DNA of 64,000 bases. Source: Linyphia triangularis. Lineage: Eukaryota > Arthropoda > Arachnida > Araneae > Linyphiidae. A program made the position numbers and the translations under genes. Below the pieces are notes generated by a model. The model saw only the letters and a program-made list of their open reading frames with translations, had not been told where the DNA came from and did no database searches. The DNA lies in NCBI GenBank assembly GCA_963978545.1, contig OZ021724.1:27889933-27953932 (forward strand), written 5' to 3'. Below, piece after piece: positions 13,216 to 24,845 of this stretch (position 1 is the stretch's first letter; each line of letters begins with the position of its first letter).

Positions 13216-13938
13216 CAGGGGCGGCTCAAGGTAAGTTTTGCACCTGTGCAAAAAAAAATAATGGCGCCCTCGATTCCTCCCTTCATCATTTCAATATGCA
13301 AAAAAAGAAGCTATTTTGAAGGCCTCCTTTGAATCTAGAACGACATTGCCGGCAGATTCGTAGTCGAAGTTGGCTATATTTCATTTACATTTTGCATAGA
13401 ATATGTTATAGAAATTTTTATTGCATAGAATTGTGTATTTCATTACATAAAAACTATTTATAGTATCATTCGCAAATATTTTCAATATTTGTCAAAATAC
13501 ACATCCAAAATAAAATACAAGATGAAATTGAGAGTAAAAGAAAGTTAATTATTACAAAACTATCTAAAAAGGATAAAAGAACCACACAAAATTAATTTTA
13601 TAATTAAATGTTTGTGCATTTTTCTCCGATAAGCGTGGCCGTATGGTCCTATGCAAATGCAATGGCAGTTACACTTACACGTAAAAAGGGACATATATCA
13701 CTCACTCACTAATCAAAATTTGAGAAATGAAATTCCAACATCAAAAATTTGTTCCGGGGTTAATGATACTTATAGTTTCAGTCAAGTGAAAAACTGTGAA
13801 AATCCAGCAGCGAAATGATTAAAGAACTTTAGTTTTTAAAAAAATCAAAACTGGTCACCAAAAAAAAAATCAAAACGTGCCAAAAAAATTGGCGCCCTGT
13901 GCTGTTGCACAGTTTACATGGCCCTTAAGCCGCCCCTC
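13216..13938. mobile_element. Second hAT-like non-autonomous element (about 720 bp)
   Basis: The left end AGGGGCGGCTCAAGG matches the inverted right end AGGGGCGGCTTAAGG. Inside both ends lie matching subterminal words (TGTGCAA followed by ATGGCGCC / TTGGCGCC). The expected 8-bp target duplication is not intact: flanks tttacatc and tacaacatc are only similar. No coding capacity was seen. Confidence 0.75.
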
Positions 13939-14240
13939 TACAACATCCACAACACACAGACTTGATTCTACAACAAACCACACAGGTCCCCACACCAAAC
14001 AAGTCCGCTGTTCAGTTCAATTATTTGACGAGCGCCATCTATTCGATATTAATGAAGTCATTACAAAATAAAGGAATTGATCGAGGTACAGTTTGTTACA
14101 CAAAACGGATTTGTTAAGTGCTGAAAAAAAAGTCTGTATATTGTCTGCCTTAACCAATGATAACTCATGGACTTCATGACCATCCATGACCATTTGAATT
14201 TTCATTGGTCACTCCATTACCATTTGAAGTTTCATTGGTC

Positions 14241-14612
14241 ATGGATGGATCTTGACCAACGATAATTAATAATGAAGCAATAACTAATAACAAATAAAAA
14301 AATAAATGATGATAAATCAAATGGCATAAAGAACATGGATGGACCTTGACAAATGATAGTTAATAATGAAACAATAATGACAAACAAGAAAAAATAACTA
14401 ATTATAAATCAAATGACATGAAGAACATGGATGGACCTTGACCAATTATAATTAATAATGAAACAATAACTAATGCCAAATAAAACATAACTAATGATAA
14501 ATCAAATAGCATAATGAACATGGATGGACCTTGACCAATGATAATTAATAATGAAACCATAACTAATGACAAGTAAGAAATAATAACTAATGATAAATCA
14601 AATGGCGTGAAA
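14241..14612. repeat. 93-bp minisatellite, four copies
   Basis: Units begin atggatgga(c/t)cttgaccaa at 14241, 14335, 14427 and 14520, followed by taattaataatgaaacaata and gataaatcaaatggcat. Periods are 94, 92 and 93 bp. A half-related stretch (catttgaatttcattggtca, given loosely) sits just before at 14190-14240. Confidence 0.9.
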
Positions 14613-15385
14613 AGAAAAAGTGCAAAGTGTGATACGATATGCTAAAATAACAAACATTTTGGTGTTTGCATGTATTTTTGCATAATTATGTTAAGATAAT
14701 TTATTTGTTTTACTTTTCTGTTGTTCAAGTTAAAAGTTTACCAAATATTTTTCAACATAGCTCTATTAAAAATATTATAGTTTGTAAAAAAATTTAGAAA
14801 ATATTTCTTAAATTTAAAAATTCTACTAATGTTTACTAAGTTTAAATAGAATAATTAAAATGAATGAACAAAAAAGAAACTTTTATTTCTCTAATATCAA
14901 ATAACCTACATTCATCTAAAATTCACATTTAAGAGCAAAGATGAAAAGTTTTTTTAGCTTTATCTTATTTAAGAGCATTTGGTTCCCTAAATAAATGAGA
15001 ATTGAGGATTGTTTTCAACGAAAAGCTTTTATGAAAAATTATTATTGCCATCTCTTTCCATTAAAAAGAAATATGGCGTTTATAGCTTTATTTTATAGCA
15101 ATGTTGTATCATTCCAAAATGGGAAACAAATTAAGTTTTATTGTCGCATGTTTTAGTGTGTTTTGTGCGCTTTTTTTGGGAATAAATATTCTGGAAGAAA
15201 GCTTCAGGGGAAACTTAAGTTTTTAAATGCGAAAGATAAATAATCACTTTTTATATTTATCTTAATTCTTGCGACTTAAGTAGAAGTTATATAAAATTTT
15301 GAAACTGAATTAAAAAAAAAAAAACTCAAATAAGGTCATACAATACACTTTTACTAGAGATTCTGACCGTTGTAATTTAGCAAAA
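14613..15385. other. AT-rich unassigned stretch
   Basis: No supported features; short frames only. Confidence 0.6.
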
Positions 15386-15395
15386 AGATACTTAA

Positions 15396-15651
15396 ACACT
15401 TGGCTGGTTGATTGGTTTACATGCTCAACGATCTATTTTTGTGCACAATTACGGCTAATCAGGCAGGGACTTAACGTGGGTTGTAAATCCCAACGAACAT
15501 CCATGTCTAACCCAGGATTCGATACCGCACCGTATGAAATTTAATTGTTACCGCCAAACGGCCGTTGTTGGCGTAATGCAATGGCCAGTCAACTTTTTTT
15601 TTCTTTTGACCATTGCATTACGCCGACTCAACACCGTGATTCATTTCTTTT
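15396..15651 (-). mobile_element. SINE family 2 copy with a foldback head
   Basis: Perfect 10-bp duplications AGATACTTAA flank it at 15386-15395 and 15652-15661. On the minus strand the tRNA-like part has a B-box (GGTATCGAATCC) and the family-2 body ending at a GATTGGTT-type tail. Upstream of that head, inside the same duplication, is an extra stretch containing a strong hairpin (15567-15630). The hairpin therefore seems to have arrived with the SINE. Confidence 0.8.
15567..15630. repeat. Strong inverted repeat / hairpin
   Basis: The left arm ttggcgtaatgcaatggccagtcaa pairs with the right arm ttgaccattgcattacgccgac across a T-rich loop of about 15 bases. At least 17 consecutive base pairs (ggcgtaatgcaatgg core) are perfect. 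It lies within the 15396-15651 insertion. Confidence 0.85.
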
Positions 15652-15825
15652 AGATACTTAACATATATTTGAACTAATTTGAAATTATTAGGGGGGAATG
15701 GGGGGGGGGGACTATATCCAATCAGTTTTCTTTGGCAGGTAAAAACGGGACGAGCTAGAGAAGTGAACAGAGATCGGAAAAAAAAAAAAAATTTTAATAG
15801 AATGGGCTTAAGAAACTGACTTTTA

Positions 15826-16682
15826 AACTAGGGGTGGGGAACATCGCACAACTTTTAATTACAGAATATTGCTGACGTGAATTTATTTCACTTACCGCTT
15901 TTATATTTTCCTCATTCATTTAACTAAAATGGATAGTTTGGCCAATTTTTTTGCGATAATTCTTGTATGGGTCTTTAAAAAGAAAAAGAAAAAAAAGAAA
16001 AAAACTTCGCCAAAATGATGATTTTGGCGATATACTTTTCGATTATTCTTATCTTATCCTTTCTTGTAAGTGAAACTGAGGAGAGTAGAAAAAACGATTG
16101 TTGATGAGGTATGCTCAAGGAAAGAGAACTCTGTGTTAAAGGAATTCGTTTTTCAACTTTTTACGCCATTAAAGCACTTTTACGAGAATTTTACTGGAAT
16201 TTCGGAGGTGGGAATGTTTAGAACACTTTAAAATACTTTACCACAGCGATTTTGAACAAAATCTTTGGAGCCGTTTTTTAATAATTACTGAAAAACATGA
16301 TTTTTTTCAATGACCACTACCTTATGCGCATGCGCCATTTTGAGGAAAACCTTAATGCTAAAGGCACACCTTTTTCAACTTTTTACGCTTTTATCACATT
16401 TCTACTGGAATTTCGAAGATGAGGACGATTAAAACACCTTAAGTAGGTCCCTGTACCATCACCAACACCCATACAAAGTTTGAATATAGTAGGTCAATTT
16501 GTTCGGGAGTTATGCTGACCACAAACACACGCCATACACACATTTCTAGATCACTTTTTTGAACTCAGGTTGTTCCAAAACGTGTAGAAAAGCAACAACA
16601 ACAAAAATCAAAAACATTTTTTTGACAGAATACTATACTTTCATTACCCTATGTATACATAGGGGTAATTGAAAGTAAAAAA
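15826..16682 (+). repeat. Rep-A interspersed repeat, longest copy
   Basis: It starts ctaggggtggggaacatcgca and ends ctatgtatacataggggtaattgaaagtaaaa. The same beginning and internal blocks (ttttgcgccatt, gttcgggagttatgctgacc, tgttccaaaacgt) recur in the copies at 30229 and 56893. It has no coding frame, inverted termini or tRNA boxes that I can see, so the class is open. Confidence 0.75.
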
Positions 16683-16965
16683 ATGCGAAAATTCTTCTAG
16701 ATTGATAAATTTATTTTTAAGGGGTTTTTCAAATAATTTTGAGTGGTTTAACATCAAGTAAAAGTTCAAGCAAGATGCTTTAAAAAATATAATTTTAACC
16801 TATTAAAAGCAAAATTTGATGGGGGGGGGGGGAGAGTGAGAAAATAGAAAGTGAGTGGCGAGAGGAAGAGAAAGACAATATTTACACTCAATTTAATTAC
16901 TTATTATCAAACCATAATGAATTTTTAAGCATTTTTTTTATAATACTTCTGTTCGATCTTTATAA

Positions 16966-17144
16966 TTTGCCCACCTGATGGCTGCGTGGGTAGCGCTCTG
17001 ACTTCATATGCCAAATGTGCTGGGTTCGAATCCCGAGTGGCGAGAGGTTTGTTGTAATTCGGAATCCATGATAAGCTATAGGTTCTGACCTGATTAGCCC
17101 GTCATTATGCACAAAAATAAACCGTTGAGCGTACAAACTAACCA
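16966..17144 (+). mobile_element. SINE family 2, intact copy (179 bp)
   Basis: A perfect 10-bp duplication ATCTTTATAA flanks it at 16956-16965 and 17145-17154. An A-box-like tggctgcgtgggtagcgc is followed by the canonical B-box GGTTCGAATCC. The tRNA-unrelated body then ends gagcgtacaaactaacca. This is the best reference copy of the family in the window. Confidence 0.88.
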
Positions 17145-17362
17145 ATCTTTATAAATAACAAGTACTAATACCAAGACGAGTTTTATGCCTAAATTATACT
17201 AACAATGAATTAGATAGGTAGGCAGAGTTGTCAAATTGAGTCACCAGAGTCTAGTAAGTGATAGAGGTGTTGAGATAGAATATTTCACTGATAATCAATT
17301 ACGATTATTATTCTCAAGGTTGTCGCTATAAAAAAATGTACCGATATGCAAGCTTACCAATC

Positions 17363-17395
17363 GGGGGGGGGGGGGGGGGGGGGGAGGGGGGGGGG
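17363..17395. repeat. Poly-G tract
   Basis: A run of more than 30 bases, G apart from a single A, abuts the left border of the 2.29-kb triplication. Other G runs occur at 15691-15711, 16819-16831, 27881-27894 and 51806-51815. Such tracts can be G-quadruplex-forming and error-prone in sequencing. Confidence 0.8.
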
Positions 17396-17574
17396 AAACA
17401 CCAAATGTATTTTTTTTTTTTTTTTTAATTATAAAATACATATTCACAATACTTTACATAATTTACCATACACAAAAAGCTAAATACTCACAATTTATGT
17501 TTTTTTTTTTCCTCACTAACTTATAATACATGCATAAAGATTTATGAGATATTATTAGTTAGTTAAAAAAAAAA

Positions 17575-17817
17575 AGTAGCAGTACGTCGTACCAGCTCTC
17601 AAAAAAATATCGGCAATACCTGCCCCACTACACCCCTGTCTTAGACAGTGGTAACAAAATTATCAAATTTCATGTAACTCCTAATAACAAATCTTAAAAA
17701 TACCTCCGAAACGACTTTCAAAACTTATCGGTATAAACGTTTTTGAGAGCCCGTACCGACTCTTAAAAAAAGTACCGGTACGACGTACCAGCGCGTACAA
17801 GCCGCACTACACCCCTG
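17575..17817 (-). repeat. Two direct hAT-like terminal fragments (also at 20059-20300 and 22350-22590)
   Basis: On the minus strand CAGGGGTGTAGTG starts at 17817 and again at 17639. Each is followed by a block with GGTACG(T/A)CGTAC and a poly-T. Both copies have the same orientation, so they are not the two ends of one element; a nested insertion or partial duplication is likely. Confidence 0.5.
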
Positions 17818-17970
17818 ATTATCCTTCGATAATTAAATGCTTGGTAATTCAATCGTTATAAATTACAAATAGTAATATCAGAACACGTTTTATATTTAAA
17901 TATAACCGACAACTAAATAGATAGATTAGATTTAGCAGTTTGAGTCACCAGAGTCAAGTAGGTAGTAAGG

Positions 17971-18147
17971 TTGGTTGTATTCAGATTATCTGGCGCCGTC
18001 AGCAACACGAGGGCTATAATGCGCCGAAACATTTCGTCATTTAACAAACCAACATACATTTACAAACACCCATGCCTACACGGGACTCGAACCCGCAACC
18101 TCGCGGTCTAGAAGCCAGCACGCTAACCACTATACCGTTTGGTCGGC
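17971..18147 (-). mobile_element. SINE family 1 (177 bp), polymorphic among the triplicated units
   Basis: A perfect 14-bp duplication AGTAGGTAGTAAGG flanks it at 17957-17970 and 18148-18161; copies 2 and 3 of the unit have the single-copy empty site. On the minus strand the head has an A-box (tatagtggttagc) and B-box (GGTTCGAGTCC) like a tRNA. The body then runs through ttcggcgcattatagccc to a ...acaaccaacc tail that resembles the 3' end of the LINE in this window. Confidence 0.92.
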
Positions 18148-19152
18148 AGTAGGTAGTAAGGATTTTGCTTTGAAAGATTTCACTGTCCCTGGGAATAGTT
18201 CCCATGTTCAACAAGTACTTGCAACACATTTTCATATTTTGGTATGCTTGCATTGTAGCCTTGAATTAAATTTTCATTCCTTTCGGCTGTGTCGTTTGCA
18301 ACACTGAAGCGTTTGACAATTCCCGGTCCCTTCAAAACACCTAGGTATTCATTCCAAACATACAGATCGGAATGTTAGAAATGAGTTGAAAAATGAACCT
18401 TTTGAAGAAGTCCAATGTTTGTGAAGTAATCGACTTTTTTTGCAAAAAAAAAAAAAAACTGTCAATATCAATATCAGTGATCAGCAAACTCATCAGTCGA
18501 AAAAGCCAAAAAATCAACAGAAAACGACTCAAATTGATTTGAAGAGCCAAATTTCTTTTCAAGAACTATGTTTTTAGGAATCGGTTTAAACTAGCTACTT
18601 AATTACTAACTTTAAAAAAAAAAATTTAAATATTATAATAATAATCTTATTGACAAAAAATATGTTTTTTCTTAAAATAAAAATATGACAAAATACGCAT
18701 TTAATGAGAACAATGACCTTGCATTTCCTTGGAAAGTTTGTACAAGTCAGGTTTGTATGGGTTTTTTAACTTCAAGCAGAATTCCAGGTTCTCAATAAGA
18801 CAGTTTCTAAATTTACTTTTCATAAGGTTCATGCTTGATGAAGATTGCTCGTACAAACTCGTAGAGCAAACAAAAGACTACAAGAACAGCATATGATAAA
18901 GGTTTTTTAACTGATCATATATATGACTCAGGAATACTAATTCAGGTTTTGAATATTATCATCTCTCTCATGTTTTTATTTAGCGCAGCATATCCGAAAT
19001 CCGATCTTGTGTCCTAAAAACTAACATCAAACTCATCAATGTTCTTAACCTCTTACAATTGCAAAACGATCTCCAATCATATAATGACATAAAAAGACTT
19101 ACCCGAGATGAAAAAGTCAAATGCACATTGTTCTCGATTTCCTATCACATGT

Positions 19153-19323
19153 TCTGCCCAACTGATGGCTGTGTGGTAAGCGCATACCAAAGGTCCAGGG
19201 TTCGAAACCTGGTGTTAGACATGGAAGTTTGTTGTGGTTCTGAATCCACATTAAGCTGTAGGTCCCGTCCTGATTAGCCGTCATTGTACATAAAAATAGG
19301 TCGTTGAGAGTACAAACCAACCA
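19153..19323 (+). mobile_element. SINE family 2 inside tandem unit 1
   Basis: The tRNA-like head tggctgtgtggtaagcgc and B-box GGTTCGAAACC are followed by the family body (ctgattagccgtcattgtac) and tail agtacaaaccaacca. It is present at the same place in all three units, so it predates the triplication. Confidence 0.85.
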
Positions 19324-19879
19324 TTATATGTTATTTCGCCTATAGACATATCCATAACCAAGAAAATGCTGACGAATTGTTTGTCAATAACGTTAACATC
19401 TGAAGTCTATGTTCAAAGTTAGCAAAAAGTGTTATATCTCTGACATATACACTAAAAGTTAAAAAAGCGTGTGTGGATCTGCCTTTCCCTCAAATCGTCG
19501 CCACTTTTCGTGTAGCACAGTTTAAACATCTTTAAAAACTACGCAGCTTTTCTTTCAAGTCACATATAAAATTAATCCGAAATGTAGAAATACAAGACCA
19601 TCAGGGTTCAATCCGACGCATCTAGGGTTTAGTAACAAGTATTATTTTAAAGTACAATTAGAATATATTTACAAATGAAAACAAAATTCATCGTAACGTA
19701 TCTTTCATCAGATTTGAAATCCGAGCACAAGTAGATCCATAGAAGAACACACAACAAAAACAAACTTTCGTTAAACGTTACACGAATAATAAACTGACCT
19801 ATAAAAACAACCTTTTTTCTATAAATCCTTTCTATGCATTGCCAACTTTTATATGCAAATACATAGTACACCATACATA

Positions 19880-22170
19880 GAAACACCAAATGTATTTTTT
19901 TTTTTTTTTTAATTATAAAATACATATTCACAATACTTTACATAATTTACCATACACAAAAAGCTAAATACTCACAATTTATGTTTTTTTTTTCCTCACT
20001 AACTTATAATACATGCATAAAGATTTATGAGATATTATTAGTTAGTTAAAAAAAAAAAGTAGCAGTACGTCGTACCAGCTCTCAAAAAAATATCGGCAAT
20101 ACCTGCCCCACTACACCCCTGTCTTAGACAGTGGTAACAAAATTATCAAATTTCATGTAACTCCTAATAACAAATCTTAAAAATACCTCCGAAACGACTT
20201 TCAAAACTTATCGGTATAAACGTTTTTGAGAGCCCGTACCGACTCTTAAAAAAAGTACCGGTACGACGTACCAGCGCGTACAAGCCGCACTACACCCCTG
20301 ATTATCCTTCGATAATTAAATGCTTGGTAATTCAATCGTTATAAATTACAAATAGTAATATCAGAACACGTTTTATATTTAAATATAACCGACAACTAAA
20401 TAGATAGATTAGATTTAGCAGTTTGAGTCACCAGAGTCAAGTAGGTAGTAAGGATTTTGCTTTGAAAGATTTCACTGTCCCTGGGAATAGTTCCCATGTT
20501 CAACAAGTACTTGCAACACATTTTCATATTTTGGTATGCTTGCATTGTAGCCTTGAATTAAATTTTCATTCCTTTCGGCTGTGTCGTTTGCAACACTGAA
20601 GCGTTTGACAATTCCCGGTCCCTTCAAAACACCTAGGTATTCATTCCAAACATACAGATCGGAATGTTAGAAATGAGTTGAAAAATGAACCTTTTGAAGA
20701 AGTCCAATGTTTGTGAAGTAATCGACTTTTTTTGCAAAAAAAAAAAAAAACTGTCAATATCAATATCAGTGATCAGCAAACTCATCAGTCGAAAAAGCCA
20801 AAAAATCAACAGAAAACGACTCAAATTGATTTGAAGAGCCAAATTTCTTTTCAAGAACTATGTTTTTAGGAATCGGTTTAAACTAGCTACTTAATTACTA
20901 ACTTTAAAAAAAAAATTTAAATATTATAATAATAATCTTATTGACAAAAAATATGTTTTTTCTTAAAATAAAAATATGACAAAATACGCATTTAATGAGA
21001 ACAATGACCTTGCATTTCCTTGGAAAGTTTGTACAAGTCAGGTTTGTATGGGTTTTTTAACTTCAAGCAGAATTCCAGGTTCTCAATAAGACAGTTTCTA
21101 AATTTACTTTTCATAAGGTTCATGCTTGATGAAGATTGCTCGTACAAACTCGTAGAGCAAACAAAAGACTACAAGAACAGCATATGATAAAGGTTTTTTA
21201 ACTGATCATATATATGACTCAGGAATACTAATTCAGGTTTTGAATATTATCATCTCTCTCATGTTTTTATTTAGCGCAGCATATCCGAAATCCGATCTTG
21301 TGTCCTAAAAACTAACATCAAACTCATCAATGTTCTTAACCTCTTACAATTGCAAAACGATCTCCAATCATATAATGACATAAAAAGACTTACCCGAGAT
21401 GAAAAAGTCAAATGCACATTGTTCTCGATTTCCTATCACATGTTCTGCCCAACTGATGGCTGTGTGGTAAGCGCATACCAAAGGTCCAGGGTTCGAAACC
21501 TGGTGTTAGACATGGAAGTTTGTTGTGGTTCTGAATCCACATTAAGCTGTAGGTCCCGTCCTGATTAGCCGTCATTGTACATAAAAATAGGTCGTTGAGA
21601 GTACAAACCAACCATTATATGTTATTTCGCCTATAGACATATCCATAACCAAGAAAATGCTGACGAATTGTTTGTCAATAACGTTAACATCTGAAGTCTA
21701 TGTTCAAAGTTAGCAAAAAGTGTTATATCTCTGACATATACACTAAAAGTTAAAAAAGCGTGTGTGGATCTGCCTTTCCCTCAAATCGTCGCCACTTTTC
21801 GTGTAGCACAGTTTAAACATCTTTAAAAACTACGCAGCTTTTCTTTCAAGTCACATATAAAATTAATCCGAAATGTAGAAATACAAGACCATCAGGGTTC
21901 AATCCGACGCATCTAGGGTTTAGTAACAAGTATTATTTTAAAGTACAATTAGAATATATTTACAAATGAAAACAAAATTCATCGTAACGTATCTTTCATC
22001 AGATTTGAAATCCGAGCACAAGTAGATCCATAGAAGAACACACAACAAAAACAAACTTTCGTTAAACGTTACACGAATAATAAACTGACCTATAAAAACA
22101 ACCTTTTTTCTATAAATCCTTTCTATGCATTGCCAACTTTTATATGCAAATACATAGTACACCATACATA
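19880..22170. repeat. 2.29-kb tandem unit, copy 2
   Basis: It is exactly 2,291 bp from one gaaacacc start to the next. At its end, tacatag-tacacca-tacatag forms a 14-bp junction addition shared with the copy-1 end. It has the empty site for the SINE-1 insertion found in copy 1. Confidence 0.94.
21444..21614 (+). mobile_element. SINE family 2 inside tandem unit 2
   Basis: Identical copy of the element at 19153, displaced by 2,291 bp through the triplication rather than by retroposition. Confidence 0.85.
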
Positions 22171-24448
22171 GAAACACCAAATGTATTTTTTTTTTTTTTT
22201 AATTATAAAATACATATTCACAATACTTTACATAATTTACCATACACAAAAAGCTAAATACTCACAATTTATGTTTTTTTTTTTCCTCACTAACTTATAA
22301 TACATGCATAAAGATTTATGAGATATTATTAGTTAGTTAAAAAAAAAAAGTAGCAGTACGTCGTACCAGCTCTCAAAAAAATATCGGCAATACCTGCCCC
22401 ACTACACCCCTGTCTTAGACAGTGGTAACAAAATTATCAAATTTCATGTAACTCCTAATAACAAATCTTAAAAATACCTCCGAAACGACTTTCAAAACTT
22501 ATCGGTATAAACGTTTTTGAGAGCCCGTACCGACTCTTAAAAAAAGTACCGGTACGACGTACCAGCGCGTACAAGCCGCACTACACCCCTGATTATCCTT
22601 CGATAATTAAATGCTTGGTAATTCAATCGTTATAAATTACAAATAGTAATATCAGAACACGTTTTATATTTAAATATAACCGACAACTAAATAGATAGAT
22701 TAGATTTAGCAGTTTGAGTCACCAGAGTCAAGTAGGTAGTAAGGATTTTGCTTTGAAAGATTTCACTGTCCCTGGGAATAGTTCCCATGTTCAACAAGTA
22801 CTTGCAACACATTTTCATATTTTGGTATGCTTGCATTGTAGCCTTGAATTAAATTTTCATTCCTTTCGGCTGTGTCGTTTGCAACACTGAAGCGTTTGAC
22901 AATTCCCGGTCCCTTCAAAACACCTAGGTATTCATTCCAAACATACAGATCGGAATGTTAGAAATGAGTTGAAAAATGAACCTTTTGAAGAAGTCCAATG
23001 TTTGTGAAGTAATCGACTTTTTTTGCAAAAAAAAAAAAAAACTGTCAATATCAATATCAGTGATCAGCAAACTCATCAGTCGAAAAAGCCAAAAAATCAA
23101 CAGAAAACGACTCAAATTGATTTGAAGAGCCAAATTTCTTTTCAAGAACTATGTTTTTAGGAATCGGTTTAAACTAGCTACTTAATTACTAACTTTAAAA
23201 AAAAAATTTAAATATTATAATAATAATCTTATTGACAAAAAATATGTTTTTTCTTAAAATAAAAATATGACAAAATACGCATTTAATGAGAACAATGACC
23301 TTGCATTTCCTTGGAAAGTTTGTACAAGTCAGGTTTGTATGGGTTTTTTAACTTCAAGCAGAATTCCAGGTTCTCAATAAGACAGTTTCTAAATTTACTT
23401 TTCATAAGGTTCATGCTTGATGAAGATTGCTCGTACAAACTCGTAGAGCAAACAAAAGACTACAAGAACAGCATATGATAAAGGTTTTTTAACTGATCAT
23501 ATATATGACTCAGGAATACTAATTCAGGTTTTGAATATTATCATCTCTCTCATGTTTTTATTTAGCGCAGCATATCCGAAATCCGATCTTGTGTCCTAAA
23601 AACTAACATCAAACTCATCAATGTTCTTAACCTCTTACAATTGCAAAACGATCTCCAATCATATAATGACATAAAAAGACTTACCCGAGATGAAAAAGTC
23701 AAATGCACATTGTTCTCGATTTCCTATCACATGTTCTGCCCAACTGATGGCTGTGTGGTAAGCGCATACCAAAGGTCCAGGGTTCGAAACCTGGTGTTAG
23801 ACATGGAAGTTTGTTGTGGTTCTGAATCCACATTAAGCTGTAGGTCCCGTCCTGATTAGCCGTCATTGTACATAAAAATAGGTCGTTGAGAGTACAAACC
23901 AACCATTATATGTTATTTCGCCTATAGACATATCCATAACCAAGAAAATGCTGACGAATTGTTTGTCAATAACGTTAACATCTGAAGTCTATGTTCAAAG
24001 TTAGCAAAAAGTGTTATATCTCTGACATATACACTAAAAGTTAAAAAAGCGTGTGTGGATCTGCCTTTCCCTCAAATCGTCGCCACTTTTCGTGTAGCAC
24101 AGTTTAAACATCTTTAAAAACTACGCAGCTTTTCTTTCAAGTCACATATAAAATTGATCCGAAATGTAGAAATACAAGACCATCAGGGTTCAATCCGACG
24201 CATCTAGGGTTTAGTAACAAGTATTATTTTAAAGTACAATTAGAATATATTTACAAATGAAAACAAAATTCATCGTAACGTATCTTTCATCAGATTTGAA
24301 ATCCGAGCACAAGTAGATCCATAGAAGAACACACAACAAAAACAAACTTTCGTTAAACGTTACACGAATAATAAACTGACCTATAAAAACAACCTTTTTT
24401 CTATAAATCCTTTCTATGCATTGCCAACTTTTATATGCAAATACATAG
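22171..24448. repeat. 2.29-kb tandem unit, copy 3
   Basis: It matches copy 2 almost base for base until tacatag at 24442-24448, where it leaves the repeat without the 14-bp junction addition and runs into unique DNA (aacttttaaattt). One visible substitution is in the block aaattgatccg near 24155, which is aaattaatccg in copies 1 and 2. Confidence 0.94.
23735..23905 (+). mobile_element. SINE family 2 inside tandem unit 3
   Basis: Identical copy of the element at 21444, displaced by 2,291 bp. Confidence 0.85.
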
Positions 24449-24729
24449 AACTTTTAAATTTCGTGAGCATACAGAGTCCTACACCTCCTTTTCAGAATCA
24501 AATGAATTGAGAAAGGGCCACATTAAATCAAAATTCGGAATTTTTTTATACAGCAAATATCTTACAGTTATTACGTAGAAATAACCTCTTAAAGAAAATC
24601 GAATCGAGAACTATGCTAAAACGCAGCTTATGTGTTTTTGACGAATGGCAGAAATCTGCAAATCACAACTGGACGCATAGTGCGCATGTTTGTTTTAAAT
24701 TGCACTTTGATAGTTCAGTAAATTAGGTT

Positions 24730-24830
24730 GGTTGTTTTCAGATTATCTGGCCCATGCCTTACACGGGACTCGAACCCGCAACCTCGCGGTCTAGAAGCTA
24801 GCACGCTAACCACTATACCGTTTAGTCGGC
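24730..24830 (-). mobile_element. SINE family 1, internally deleted copy (about 101 bp)
   Basis: A perfect 15-bp duplication TCAGTAAATTAGGTT flanks it at 24715-24729 and 24831-24845. The tRNA-like head with B-box GGTTCGAGTCC and the ccagataatctgaaaacaacc tail are present. About 75 bp between them, including the ttcggcgcat block, are missing. Confidence 0.88.
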
Positions 24831-24845
24831 TCAGTAAATTAGGTT

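Larger units (their letters stand above)
17395..19879. repeat. 2.29-kb tandem unit, copy 1 (with extra SINE)
   Basis: It begins gaaacaccaaatgtatt and ends at the next gaaacacc. It is virtually identical to copies 2 and 3 except for an additional SINE-1 insertion with its 14-bp target duplication and small poly-A/T length changes. It contains a family-2 SINE and hAT-like terminal fragments. No real gene is in it; the small frames repeat only because the DNA repeats. Confidence 0.93.

Noticed and set aside
17575..17817. A complete hAT element inside the triplicated unit
   Set aside because: Both CAGGGGTGTAGTG ends point the same way, so they cannot be the two ends of one element.
18041..18253. 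tRNA gene on the minus strand
   Set aside because: The A- and B-boxes belong to a SINE with target duplications; no complete cloverleaf with a paired acceptor stem can be drawn.
18341..18562. 73-codon frame repeated three times
   Set aside because: It recurs only because the 2.29-kb DNA unit is triplicated; composition is random and it has no domain.
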